In this document: positions 1 to 6,998 of the stretch, piece after piece | How the letters are laid out: each line of letters starts with the position of its first letter | Numbering within the stretch: position 1 is the stretch's first letter | Position numbers and translations under genes: made by a program | Assembly: GCA_903923345.1 (NCBI GenBank) | Contig: CAIXXI010000239.1 | Location: 1 to 10,462 of the forward strand | DNA: 10,462 bases | Reading direction: 5' to 3' | DNA from: an uncultured Burkholderiales bacterium | Lineage (GTDB): Bacteria > Pseudomonadota > Gammaproteobacteria > Burkholderiales > Burkholderiaceae_E | Notes under the pieces: generated by a model | The model's input: the letters and a program-made list of their open reading frames with translations, nothing else | Told to the model about the DNA's origin: nothing | Databases searched by the model: none

Positions 1-545
1 CGCCGCACAACGCCGCGCGTCTGCTCAAGCCTCATGTCGATGAGCAGACCCTGTCGCAGCTCAATGCGTTCGAGTACGAGCCAATTGCCACCGTCTGGCT
101 GGCCTGGCGTGAACGCCTTGCCTTACCCAAGGCGATTCTGCTTCGAGACGAGCTTGCCGCAGGGCACCCCGGGCAATGGCTCTTTGACCGCAGCCATGCA
201 GCGACCGATCAGCTGAACACCGCTGCGGGTGTTGTGGTGAGTGCGGCCGGGCAAGCGCTGCCGAGTCCGTCAACGCTGACCGAACAGGTGATCGATCAGC
301 TGCGCGTCCAGATGGCACTGCCCAGGCCGCATGCTGCGCGATCGATCATCGAACGGCAGGCCACGGTGCGCTGCACACCCGATCGGCCTCGGTTCGAGAC
401 CGATGCGCTGGCCGAGTCCTGCCCGGGCCTGGCGCTGGCGGGCGACTGGGTCTGGCACCGATATCCCTCGACGCTGGAATCGGCCGTACGCAGTGGCGAT
501 GCCGCCGCCGACTGGATCACCCGTCAGGCTGTGCCCACAGGCTGA
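1..545 (+). CDS. hpnE: Hydroxysqualene dehydroxylase HpnE, C-terminal part (5' end outside window)
   Basis: The reading frame is open from the left edge (first complete codon at 3) to the TGA at 543-545, giving about 180 C-terminal residues. HpnE is an FAD-dependent amine-oxidase-fold enzyme that reduces hydroxysqualene to squalene in the HpnCDE route feeding hopanoid or other triterpene synthesis. Visible support: an N-proximal stretch ending in AARLL, a block with GQWLFDR, a VVVSAAGQ strand, an ERQATVRCTP segment, and the C-terminal FAD-binding signature LALAGDWVWHRYPSTLESAVRSG. In this superfamily that motif contacts the flavin. The N-terminal GxGxxG dinucleotide-binding motif must lie upstream of the window. 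The gene converges on radA, with 22 bp between the stops. HpnE is the best fit; another squalene- or carotenoid-type FAD oxidoreductase is the main alternative. hpnC and hpnD would be expected just upstream. Confidence 0.85.
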   Translation, partial: PHNAARLLKPHVDEQTLSQLNAFEYEPIATVWLAWRERLALPKAILLRDELAAGHPGQWLFDRSHAATDQLNTAAGVVVSAAGQALPSPSTLTEQVIDQLRVQMALPRPHAARSIIERQATVRCTPDRPRFETDALAESCPGLALAGDWVWHRYPSTLESAVRSGDAAADWITRQAVPTG

Positions 546-567
546 TCCGCTCCTGCAGCCGAGCGCG

Positions 568-1932
568 CTACCAGGCAGCCGCCAGGGCCGCGTCGATTCG
601 ATCGACCGCGATCACCTCGAGGCCTTCAAACGCCTTCTTCGGGACGTTGGCCTTGGGTGCGATCACTTTCGAAAAGCCCAGCTTCACTGCTTCACGCAGC
701 CGTTCCTGACCGCGCGGTGACGGCCGAATCTCTCCTGCCAGCCCAACCTCGCCAAAGACCGCAAGGCCTCTTGGCAAGGGGCGGTTCTTCAGGGACGACA
801 CAATCGCCAGCAAGACTGCAAGGTCTGCAGCCGGTTCGCCGATTTTCACGCCACCGACCGCATTGACGAAGACGTCCTGATCGAAACAGGCGATGCCGGC
901 GTGGCGATGCAGCACTGCCAGCAACATCGCAAGCCGCGCCGGCTCCAACCCGACCGACAGCCGCCTTGGGTTGGGCACATGCGCGGTGTCGACCAGCGCC
1001 TGAACCTCGACCAGCAGCGGACGCGTGCCCTCCTGCGTGGCCAGAACACAGGAGCCGGCGACCTGCTGGTCATGCTGCGACAGAAACAGTGCCGATGGGT
1101 TGGAGACGCCGCGCAGACCTTTGTCGGTCATTGCGAACACGCCCAGCTCATTGACCGCACCAAATCGATTCTTGAAGGCTCGTACCAGCCGAAACGATGA
1201 ATGGGTATCGCCCTCAAAGTAGAGCACGGTGTCGACCATGTGCTCGAGCACGCGAGGACCGGCCAGCGTGCCCTCCTTCGTGACGTGACCGATCATCACG
1301 ATGGCAATGTCCTGCTGTTTGGCCAGGCGGGTCAGTTGAGCCGCGCAATCGCGTACCTGCGCAACCGATCCGGGCGCTGAACTCAACTGATCGGTGTACA
1401 GGGTCTGGATCGAATCGATGACGACGACCTTGGGTGCCGCCGACTCGATGGCCGAAACGACGCTCTCCAGGCCGATCTCCGGCAGAAGCGGCACTTTGCT
1501 GCCATCGAGCCCGAGGCGCCTGGCCCTGAGCGCCACCTGAGCGGCAGACTCCTCACCGCTCACATAAAGAACCGGCAGCGACGCTGACAGGTGCGCGAGC
1601 GCCTGCAGCAGCAGGGTCGACTTGCCAATGCCCGGATCGCCGCCGATCAGAACCACTGAACCCGGCACCAGTCCGCCGCCCAGCACGCGATCAAACTCGT
1701 CTGCTCCAGTCGGAAACCTTGGCACCTGTGCAGCCACCACGCTGTCGAGCCACTGAATGCCACCGCCGCTGGCCAGGGGCGCAAACCGGTTGGCAGGCAC
1801 GGCAGGCCGGGCCGCTTCGATGGCCTGCTCCTGCAATGTGTTCCAGGCGTCGCACTGAGGGCAGCGACCGACCCACTTGGGCGCAGTCCCGCCGCACTCC
1901 GAGCAGACGTAATGCGATTTGGCCCGGGCCAT
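568..1932 (-). CDS. radA: DNA repair protein RadA (454 aa)
   Basis: RadA (Sms) is a RecA-related ATPase and hexameric helicase that drives branch migration and processing of recombination intermediates. All family parts are present at normal length. A zinc finger is formed by C10, C13, C24 and C27. The ATPase core has Walker A GGDPGIGKST (97-106) and Walker B VVVID (169-173). The RadA-specific KNRFG motif is at 254-258. The C-terminal third is the Lon-protease-like domain, beginning around residue 285. The ATG at 1932 was chosen because it places the zinc finger ten residues from the N terminus as in the family. The frame stays open upstream, but only inside alr. The start overlaps the alr stop by one base (TGATG), so the two are probably translationally coupled; a GGTGGA inside the end of alr can serve as ribosome-binding site. 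No intrinsic terminator is evident downstream before the converging hpnE. Confidence 0.98.
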   Translation of the reverse strand: MARAKSHYVCSECGGTAPKWVGRCPQCDAWNTLQEQAIEAARPAVPANRFAPLASGGGIQWLDSVVAAQVPRFPTGADEFDRVLGGGLVPGSVVLIGGDPGIGKSTLLLQALAHLSASLPVLYVSGEESAAQVALRARRLGLDGSKVPLLPEIGLESVVSAIESAAPKVVVIDSIQTLYTDQLSSAPGSVAQVRDCAAQLTRLAKQQDIAIVMIGHVTKEGTLAGPRVLEHMVDTVLYFEGDTHSSFRLVRAFKNRFGAVNELGVFAMTDKGLRGVSNPSALFLSQHDQQVAGSCVLATQEGTRPLLVEVQALVDTAHVPNPRRLSVGLEPARLAMLLAVLHRHAGIACFDQDVFVNAVGGVKIGEPAADLAVLLAIVSSLKNRPLPRGLAVFGEVGLAGEIRPSPRGQERLREAVKLGFSKVIAPKANVPKKAFEGLEVIAVDRIDAALAAAW

Positions 1933-3002
1933 CAGAGATCCACCAGCTGTTTGGAAACACGCGGCGCAACCGCGCACATCAACTCGTAGCCGATCGTGCC
2001 GGCACACCGGGCCACCTCGTCAATCGGCACCGTCTCACCCCACAATTCGACTCCTGAACCCGCTTGGGCCATCGCAACCGGTTCCAGATCGACGGTGATC
2101 ATGTCCATCGAAACCCGACCCACGACTCGGGTCATGACGCCGTCGACCGCAACCGGAGTGCCCGTCGGTGCGTGGCGCGGGTATCCATCTGCATAACCGC
2201 AGGCAACCACGCCGATGCGCATCGGGTGTTGTGCGACGAAACTGGATCCGTAGCCCACCGCATCGCCTGCCTTGAGGGTTTGTACCGCGATCAGCTCGCT
2301 GCGAAGCGTCATGGCCGCGCGCAAACCCAAAGAGCGGGCCGAGCGATCGGCGAAGGGCGATCCGCCATACAACATGACGCCGGGGCGAACCCAATCGCGA
2401 TGAGCCGAGGCCGCTACGCAAATGGCAGCGGAATTGGCCAAGGATCGGTCGCCGGATAACGAAGCCGTTGCCGCATCGAAACGCTGCATCGGGCCTTCCA
2501 GGCAGCCGTCACGATCGGCATCTGCAAAGTGACTCATGAGGCCGATCCGCGACACCGCCGGCAGCTCACTGAGTCTTCGATACAAGTCGCCCCCTGCCTC
2601 AGGCGGCACACCTAGCCGGTTCATCCCGGTATTGAGCTTGAGCCAGACATCGACCGATCCGCATGCGATCTCGGACAACCAGGCCCATTGCCGCTCTTCA
2701 TGAACGACCAGAGACAGACCCAATTCGAGCGCCAGCCCAACATCGCCACGATCGAATGCGCCCTCCAGCATCAAGATCGGCCGCGTCCAGCCCAGTGAGC
2801 GCAACTGCTGCGCCTGCTCGAATTCAATCAGTGCCAATCCGTCCGCAGACTGCAACCCCCTGAGGGCGGCTGCCAGGCCGTGACCGTATGCATGCGCCTT
2901 GATCACTGCCCAGACCTTTGCCGAGGGTGCCCGTTCACGGACACGCGCCAGGTTGTGCGCCAGGGCAGCGGACGAAATGACGGCTCGGATCGGACGTGAC
3001 AT
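1932..3002 (-). CDS. alr: Alanine racemase (356 aa)
   Basis: This PLP-dependent, cytoplasmic fold-type III enzyme interconverts L- and D-alanine, supplying D-Ala for peptidoglycan. The PLP-binding lysine is K35 in the motif AVIKAHAYGHG; the family usually has AN rather than AH at this point. The second catalytic base is Y251 in AVGYGSSF. Further family blocks are LNTGMNRLG (123-131), MSHFADAD (156-163), RPGVMLYG (206-213), CGYADGYPR (268-276) and GRVSMDMITVDL (from 295). The length of 356 matches the shorter Alr/DadX type. It is the first gene of an alr-radA operon and is divergent from lplT. No dadA (D-amino acid dehydrogenase) is adjacent, so the biosynthetic Alr role is favoured over catabolic DadX. 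The ATG at 3002 has no Shine-Dalgarno; a -10-like TATAGT lies six bases upstream, suggesting a leaderless transcript. Confidence 0.97.
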   Translation of the reverse strand: MSRPIRAVISSAALAHNLARVRERAPSAKVWAVIKAHAYGHGLAAALRGLQSADGLALIEFEQAQQLRSLGWTRPILMLEGAFDRGDVGLALELGLSLVVHEERQWAWLSEIACGSVDVWLKLNTGMNRLGVPPEAGGDLYRRLSELPAVSRIGLMSHFADADRDGCLEGPMQRFDAATASLSGDRSLANSAAICVAASAHRDWVRPGVMLYGGSPFADRSARSLGLRAAMTLRSELIAVQTLKAGDAVGYGSSFVAQHPMRIGVVACGYADGYPRHAPTGTPVAVDGVMTRVVGRVSMDMITVDLEPVAMAQAGSGVELWGETVPIDEVARCAGTIGYELMCAVAPRVSKQLVDL

Positions 3003-3008
3003 TCAGCC

Positions 3009-3014
3009 ACTATA
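3009..3014 (-). promoter_or_regulatory. alr: Candidate -10 box for alr (leaderless configuration)
   Basis: On the minus strand TATAGT sits at 3014-3009, followed by the six bases GGCTGA and then the alr ATG at 3002. A start seven bases after the box would fall on the A of the ATG. No good -35 is visible: TTATAG at the 17-bp position matches TTGACA only partly. This is prediction from sequence pattern alone. Confidence 0.45.
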
Positions 3015-3029
3015 GCGCCTCAAGGTTCG

Positions 3030-3038
3030 TGCTATAAC
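3030..3038 (+). promoter_or_regulatory. lplT: Candidate extended -10 promoter for lplT
   Basis: TGCTATAAC at 3030-3038 fits the extended -10 form TGnTATAAT with one mismatch, which would explain the absence of a recognisable -35. Transcription would start near 3045, giving a leader of about 20 nt that contains GGAGA (3046-3050). That possible ribosome-binding site lies 14 bases before the ATG, longer than usual. The GCTATA of this box (3031-3036) is the mirror of TATAGC at 3011-3016 on the alr side. Confidence 0.5.
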
Positions 3039-3064
3039 GCAGCGCGGAGACAGCCTGGACCTGA

Positions 3065-4327
3065 ATGAAACGCGGTTTCTACACGATCATGGCGGCGCAA
3101 TTCTTTTCGTCGCTCGCCGATAATGCGCTTCTGATCGCAGCGATTGCATTGCTCATCGAGCTGCAGGCGCCCGATTGGATGAAGCCGCTTTTGAAGCTGT
3201 TCTTCACTATTTCCTATGTCCTGCTGGCGCCGTTTGTTGGCCCCTTCGCGGACTCGATGCCCAAGGGCAAGGTGATGTTCATCACGAACGCCATCAAGGT
3301 GTTCGGCTGCGGCCTGATGTTCTTTTCAGTCCATCCGCTCCTGGCCTATGCAGTCGTTGGTCTGGGGGCAGCCGCCTACTCACCCGCCAAGTACGGCATC
3401 CTGACGGAACTGCTGCCACCCGAAAAACTGGTTGCAGCCAATGGCTGGATCGAGGGCACAACCGTCGGTTCGATCATCCTCGGCACCGTGTTGGGTGGAC
3501 TGCTCATCAGCCCGAAAATATCGTCTGCGCTGCTGTCCTTCGACATGCCGGTCCTGGAAACCGGCATTGATACGCCGGCCGAATCAGCGATCATCGTGAT
3601 CGCCGGGGTCTATGCCCTGGCCGCCATGTTCAATCTGCGCATTCCTCAGACCGGTGCCCACTATCCCAGACAGGAACGCAATCCGTTCAAACTGGTGCTT
3701 GAGTTTGGCCACTGCCTGACGACCTTGTGGCGTGACAAGCTGGGGCAGATCTCGCTGGCGGTCACCACCTTGTTCTGGGGTGCGGGCGCGACCCTGCAAT
3801 TCATCGTCCTGGAATGGGCCAAGGTCCAACTGGGGATGCCCCTGTCCAAAGCAGCCATCCTCCAGGGCGTGGTCGCCGTCGGAGTGGCTATCGGTGCGGT
3901 TGTCGCTGCGAAATTCATTCCGCTGATCGGATCGTTGCGTGTGCTTCCCTTCGGCGTGGCGATGGGGGTTCTCGTGCCCTTCATGACGCTGGTCAGTGAC
4001 GTCACTGTCGCCTACCCGATTCTGGTCCTGGTGGGCGGGATGGCCGGCTTTTTCGTGGTTCCAATGAACGCACTGCTGCAGCATCGCGGGCATGTGCTGA
4101 TGAGTGCCGGTCACTCCATTGCAGTTCAGAACTTCAATGAAAACCTGATGGTGCTGATCATGCTCGGGCTGTATGCGCTGCTGATCCGCTCTCAATGGCA
4201 TATCAACAGTGTGATCACCCTGTTCGGCGTCTTCGTGGCGCTGACGATGCTGCTGGTGATCCGCAAGCATCGCGCCAATCAGAAAGTCTTTGATTCGGTT
4301 GCCACGATCGGGCACATCCCGCACTGA
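3065..4327 (+). CDS. lplT: Lysophospholipid transporter LplT (420 aa, MFS)
   Basis: LplT is an inner-membrane major facilitator that flips lysophospholipids, mainly lyso-PE, from the outer to the inner leaflet for reacylation. Strong family blocks are AQFFSSLADNALL (11-23), the loop 2-3 motif GPFADSMPKGKVMF (59-72), the signature GAAAYSPAKYGILTEL (101-116), LFWGAGATLQF (236-246) and FFVVPMNALLQHRG (329-342). Most of the protein is hydrophobic helices consistent with about 12 membrane spans. At 420 residues it is some 20 longer than the E. coli protein as I recall it. The extra length seems to be a polar stretch around 149-175 between membrane segments. In enterobacteria lplT is paired with the acyltransferase-synthetase aas; no aas is seen here. 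The ATG at 3065 is favoured because the next Met (codon 9) would cut into the first conserved segment. Confidence 0.93.
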   Translation: MKRGFYTIMAAQFFSSLADNALLIAAIALLIELQAPDWMKPLLKLFFTISYVLLAPFVGPFADSMPKGKVMFITNAIKVFGCGLMFFSVHPLLAYAVVGLGAAAYSPAKYGILTELLPPEKLVAANGWIEGTTVGSIILGTVLGGLLISPKISSALLSFDMPVLETGIDTPAESAIIVIAGVYALAAMFNLRIPQTGAHYPRQERNPFKLVLEFGHCLTTLWRDKLGQISLAVTTLFWGAGATLQFIVLEWAKVQLGMPLSKAAILQGVVAVGVAIGAVVAAKFIPLIGSLRVLPFGVAMGVLVPFMTLVSDVTVAYPILVLVGGMAGFFVVPMNALLQHRGHVLMSAGHSIAVQNFNENLMVLIMLGLYALLIRSQWHINSVITLFGVFVALTMLLVIRKHRANQKVFDSVATIGHIPH

Positions 4328-4351
4328 ATCCCGATCGGCCAGCCGGCCTGA

Positions 4352-5044
4352 TCAATCGCGGGTTTGCTGATCCAGACACCGTCTGGCCAGACACAGATCG
4401 GCCCAGGCCTTGGCTTTGTCGGGCAGGGACCTGAGCAGGTCGGCCGGATGCAAGGTGACCACCAGCGGAATGTCCCGGTCACCGCAGCGGTAGCGATGGA
4501 CGCGTCCTCGAAGCGCAGACAGATTCGACTCGCTGCCGAGCAGGGCCTGCGCCGCCAGGCGACCCAATGCAACGATGACCTGCGGATTCACCTGAGTGAC
4601 CTGCGCGTGTAGAAAGGGCAGACACCCTGCGATTTCATCAGGCTGTGGGTCCCGGTCTCGGGGCAGCCGACACTTCAGGACATTGGTGATAAAGGCTTTG
4701 CGGCTGCGATCAATCCCGACCGCTGCCATCATCTGATCGAGCAATTGCCCCGCTGCACCCACGAAGGGCTCACCGCTGGCATCTTCCTGCTCACCGGGTG
4801 CCTCACCCACCAGCATCCAGGGCGACTGAATCGAGCCAGCACCGAAGACGGTCTGAGTTCGACCCGCTGCCAGTCCGCACGCGGTGCATGAAGACACGGC
4901 CGACTGAAGCTCGTCCCAATTCAGGGCACAGGCAGGCCGGGAATCCAAACCCGCTGGTGCCGGAGCAGTCGAAACCTCTACGCGCGAAACCCATTGCGGG
5001 CCGACGTCCAGCACCGCCCAGGCACGGCGCTGTCGCTCATCCAT
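4352..5044 (-). CDS. Family 4 uracil-DNA glycosylase, 4Fe-4S type (230 aa)
   Basis: The enzyme removes uracil from DNA, the first step of base-excision repair after cytosine deamination or dUTP incorporation. It belongs to the UDG superfamily branch with an iron-sulfur cluster. Visible motifs: active-site motif GEAPGEQED (80-88), FVGAAGQLLD (94-103), TNVLKCR (120-126) and the DNA-intercalation motif HPADLLR (199-205). The four cluster cysteines are C53, C56, C125 and C141, with the C-x2-C and C-x15-C spacing of the family. The GEAPG form of the first motif indicates family 4 rather than family 5 (GLAPG). The first 45 residues are a poorly conserved N-terminal extension beginning RRAWAVLDVGPQWVSR. 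It is the third gene of a tsaB-rimI-udg operon, 18 bp after rimI, with a weak GGACGG before the ATG. It converges on lplT. Confidence 0.93.
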   Translation of the reverse strand: MDERQRRAWAVLDVGPQWVSRVEVSTAPAPAGLDSRPACALNWDELQSAVSSCTACGLAAGRTQTVFGAGSIQSPWMLVGEAPGEQEDASGEPFVGAAGQLLDQMMAAVGIDRSRKAFITNVLKCRLPRDRDPQPDEIAGCLPFLHAQVTQVNPQVIVALGRLAAQALLGSESNLSALRGRVHRYRCGDRDIPLVVTLHPADLLRSLPDKAKAWADLCLARRCLDQQTRD

Positions 5045-5062
5045 GGCAGCCGTCCAATCCGT

Positions 5063-5581
5063 TCATCGAGTCGGTGCCTCGCTTGCTTCCAGTCGGCGAA
5101 CCATGACGATTGCGTCCTCGCGAACCCCGTCTTGCGGCGGGTAATAGCCGCGGCGCAGCCCGATTCGATGAAAGCCCATCCGCTCATACAGGCGCAGTGC
5201 GGCCATGTTGGACGGACGCACTTCAAGCAGAATCGCCCCCGCGCCCCGGTACGTGAGGTTGTTGATGATCCACTGCATGAACTGCGCCCCCAATCCGAGC
5301 CCCTGCACCTGATCATTCACGCTCAAATTGAGCAGGTGCACTTCGTCCGGGGTCCACATCAGCAGTGCATAACCCAGAATTGAGCGGGCGCTTGCCGGGT
5401 CACTGAAGACCCAGCCGTCGTAACCTGCGGCCAATGAGTCCGCGAAATTACCGTGTGTCCAGGGCGCTGCGAAAATTCTTGATTCGATTGGAGTGATGTC
5501 AGGCAAGTCCACCAGACGCATCGGTCTGACATGCCAGCGGGGCGAAACATGAGGGTCGCCAGCGCGTTCAACGCTGGTCAT
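5063..5581 (-). CDS. rimI: Ribosomal protein S18-alanine N-acetyltransferase RimI (172 aa)
   Basis: RimI is a GNAT-fold enzyme that transfers acetyl from acetyl-CoA to the N-terminal alanine of ribosomal protein S18. Visible features: the acetyl-CoA loop Q91-V-Q-G-L-G96 (QxxGxG), strand 5 ILLEVRPSN (117-125) with the likely catalytic glutamate E120, LYERMGF (131-137) with the likely general acid Y132, and RRGYYPPQDGVREDAIVM (143-160). The last block resembles the RimI-specific RRNYYP...REDA segment. An N-terminal tail of about 15 residues precedes the GNAT core (WHVRPMRLVDL). The start overlaps the tsaB stop as ATGA (4 bp), with GAGGGCAGG upstream, so translation is probably coupled. A tsaB-rimI pairing is very common in proteobacteria, which supports RimI over a generic acetyltransferase. 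Confidence 0.93.
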   Translation of the reverse strand: MTSVERAGDPHVSPRWHVRPMRLVDLPDITPIESRIFAAPWTHGNFADSLAAGYDGWVFSDPASARSILGYALLMWTPDEVHLLNLSVNDQVQGLGLGAQFMQWIINNLTYRGAGAILLEVRPSNMAALRLYERMGFHRIGLRRGYYPPQDGVREDAIVMVRRLEASEAPTR

Positions 5582-6435
5582 CCTGCCCTCGCGGCATTGC
5601 GCGCGGCACGCACTGCTGCCTGCTCATCTACGTCCAGGGCGACCTTGTCGCGCAGATAAAACGGTGATGCCCGTGCCGCGTCGACCGCCTGCCCCAAGCC
5701 CTCCCCAATCTGAGCGAGTCGAGCGACTGACCAGGCCTGTGGCTGGATCGCTGATTCCGGCCGCAACAGCTTGATGCCAGATGACACCCCGCGCTCGCTG
5801 ACCCAATCAGCCAGCAACGCATGCGCATCGAAACCATCGCCGGCAAGCCACACACGCGAGCAAGCCGACTGCTCAAACGAGCGAACCGCTGCCTGCGCAC
5901 TGCCCAACTGGACCGGCAGCACTGGAGACGGCCAAGCGCCCCGCTCGTGGATCAGTTGGAGGTCAAAATCCCCCAATCGAAACACGGTGTGCGCGACTTC
6001 CTGCATGCGCAGATCAAGCGCCACGAGGAGCAGGTCCTGCGCGCAGGACTCCCCCGAATCGATTGCTGCCTGAGCAGCCTGCCAGGCCAGCGATGTCAGC
6101 GCATCGACCCCGATGACAGGCAGCCCCCAACCGAGTGCAAGCCCCTGGGCAACGCCGCAGGCGACCCGCAGGCCGGTGAATGAACCGGGACCACTTCCGA
6201 ATGCGATCGCACCAATCTCGCGACTGGACAGACCCGATTCGCTGAGCACCTCACTCACCAGCCGCAGCAGGTGCCTCGAATGGCCCTGCGTCATCGACAC
6301 GCTTGTGCTTGCCCGGACGCGTTCGTCAACCACGGCCACGGAACACGCCCCGGCTGTTGTGTCGAGCGCCAGCACGCAAGCACGCACAGCCTTTTCAGGC
6401 CGCAGCAGACTCGGATGGACAGGATCGACGGGCAT
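5578..6435 (-). CDS. tsaB: tRNA t6A threonylcarbamoyl transferase subunit TsaB (285 aa)
   Basis: TsaB (YeaZ) is the ASKHA-fold, catalytically inactive partner of TsaD. Together with TsaE it completes threonylcarbamoylation of A37 in ANN-decoding tRNAs. Recognisable parts are the first strand VLALDTTAGACSVAVV (21-36), QGHSRHLL (50-57) and the family signature AFGSGPGSFTGLRVACGVAQGLALG (78-102). The C-terminal P-FYLRDKVALD block is also typical. It is longer than E. coli TsaB (231 aa), with about 15 extra residues at each end. The N-terminal extension raises doubt about the start; GTG at codon 17 is a possible alternative. The ATG at 6435 is supported by a -10-like TAGAAT six bases upstream and no Shine-Dalgarno, a leaderless arrangement. 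First gene of tsaB-rimI-udg. Confidence 0.95.
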   Translation of the reverse strand: MPVDPVHPSLLRPEKAVRACVLALDTTAGACSVAVVDERVRASTSVSMTQGHSRHLLRLVSEVLSESGLSSREIGAIAFGSGPGSFTGLRVACGVAQGLALGWGLPVIGVDALTSLAWQAAQAAIDSGESCAQDLLLVALDLRMQEVAHTVFRLGDFDLQLIHERGAWPSPVLPVQLGSAQAAVRSFEQSACSRVWLAGDGFDAHALLADWVSERGVSSGIKLLRPESAIQPQAWSVARLAQIGEGLGQAVDAARASPFYLRDKVALDVDEQAAVRAARNAARAG

Positions 6436-6441
6436 CGGCCC

Positions 6442-6447
6442 ATTCTA
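6442..6447 (-). promoter_or_regulatory. tsaB: Candidate -10 box for tsaB (leaderless configuration)
   Basis: Minus-strand TAGAAT at 6447-6442 is followed by GGGCCG and the tsaB ATG at 6435, so the predicted transcription start coincides with the start codon. No convincing -35 is seen. The box lies in the 53-bp gap after the secreted-protein gene, so tsaB may have its own promoter as well as read-through. Confidence 0.4.
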
Positions 6448-6488
6448 AGGCAGGCTAAGCACTCCCTCCGACCGAGTGCCCCTGGTGG

Positions 6489-6869
6489 TCAGCGAATCGG
6501 GTCGGCCCCGGAATGGCTGTCACGGAGCAACTGCCGCAATGCGCGGCGCTGCTCTGCTGAGAGTCGCTCAGGCCGTTGACCCTCTGTATCCGGGCTCGTG
6601 GCAGCCCTGAAGCGACCCGAGGCAGGCGTGCCATCACGCCAGACTGGCCCTGAACCGGGATCAGACGGTGCCCCAGCAGGACTTGCGCCTGTTTCCCGAT
6701 ATCGGTCACGTTCGATCAACAGGTGGTGGCGGATTTCTTCACGCCGCTTCTGACGTTCATGATCATCCGTGGGCGGCCGCGCCTGAGCGCCTGTTGCGAT
6801 CAGGCAGCCCAGTAAAGCCAGACGTGCGACAGGAAAACACTGCAAGGCGACCGGCTCGGACAAAAGCAT
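6489..6869 (-). CDS. Small predicted secreted protein of unknown function (126 aa)
   Basis: I do not recognise a named family. Residues 1-30 look like a Sec signal peptide: a short n-region, a hydrophobic core VARLALLGCLIATG, and a likely cleavage after AQA (about residue 30). An LLGC sequence lies in the core, but hydrophobic residues continue after that cysteine, so a lipoprotein is less likely. The mature part is about 95 residues, very polar and charged: RQKRREEIRHHLLIERDRYRETG, a Pro/Gly/Ser-rich linker, then RLSAEQRRALRQLLRDS near the C terminus. That last block recalls the LSPEERRQLRRxI segment of short secreted proteins common in Betaproteobacteria. It lies 53 bp upstream of tsaB and is divergent from ompR. 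No Shine-Dalgarno precedes the ATG, so the start is uncertain. Codon use and signal peptide suggest a real gene. Confidence 0.7.
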   Translation of the reverse strand: MLLSEPVALQCFPVARLALLGCLIATGAQARPPTDDHERQKRREEIRHHLLIERDRYRETGASPAGAPSDPGSGPVWRDGTPASGRFRAATSPDTEGQRPERLSAEQRRALRQLLRDSHSGADPIR

Positions 6870-6880
6870 GAGGAGTAACT

Positions 6881-6886
6881 ATTTTA
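6881..6886 (-). promoter_or_regulatory. Candidate -10 box for the secreted-protein gene
   Basis: Minus-strand TAAAAT at 6886-6881 lies 11 bases before the ATG at 6869. Predicted transcription would begin near 6874, leaving a leader of only about five bases. The -35 position (around 6904-6909) is GC-rich and poor, and directly abuts the palindrome at 6910-6923. Confidence 0.35.
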
Positions 6887-6902
6887 CGGGATCAGGCCCA
6901 GC

Positions 6903-6956
6903 GACCGGGACCCGGTACCGGGTAAGCGGTGTAACGTCCGGTAACCGGAGAAGCGG
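6903..6956. promoter_or_regulatory. Palindrome and repeat cluster, probable operator between ompR and the secreted-protein gene
   Basis: Directly visible: a perfect 14-bp palindrome ACCCGGTACCGGGT at 6910-6923; an inverted repeat TCCGGT-A-ACCGGA at 6937-6949; an imperfect direct repeat, CCGGTACCGGGTAAGCGG (6912-6929) and CCGGTAACCGGAGAAGCGG (6938-6956); and GTAA at 6922, 6931 and 6941, 9 and 10 bp apart. Motifs spaced one helical turn apart are how OmpR-family dimers usually bind DNA, so autoregulation by the adjacent OmpR is a reasonable inference. The cluster lies 29 bp before the ompR -10 and beside the -35 region of the divergent gene. Confidence 0.55.
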
Positions 6957-6984
6957 CGCACGCCGTGGGCTCCAGACGCAACAG

Positions 6985-6990
6985 TATGAT
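6985..6990 (+). promoter_or_regulatory. ompR: Candidate -10 box for ompR (leaderless configuration)
   Basis: TATGAT at 6985-6990 ends eight bases before the ATG at 6999, so transcription would start at or within two bases of the start codon. There is no Shine-Dalgarno. The -35 position carries GCCGTG, a poor match, consistent with need for an activator bound at the upstream repeats. Confidence 0.45.
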
Positions 6991-6998
6991 CGGTTCGC

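Noticed and set aside
546..567. Terminator between the converging hpnE and radA genes
   Set aside because: The 22-bp gap has no stable stem followed by T-run in either direction.
3584..4324. Long minus-strand open frame (about 246 codons) opposite lplT
   Set aside because: It is a mirror of hydrophobic LplT codons, rich in His, Gln and Asp, with no recognisable domain and no independent start signal.
4328..4351. Possible bidirectional terminator between lplT and the uracil-DNA glycosylase gene
   Set aside because: GGCC-AGCC-GGCC gives only a four-base stem and there is no T-run on either side, so I do not call it a terminator.
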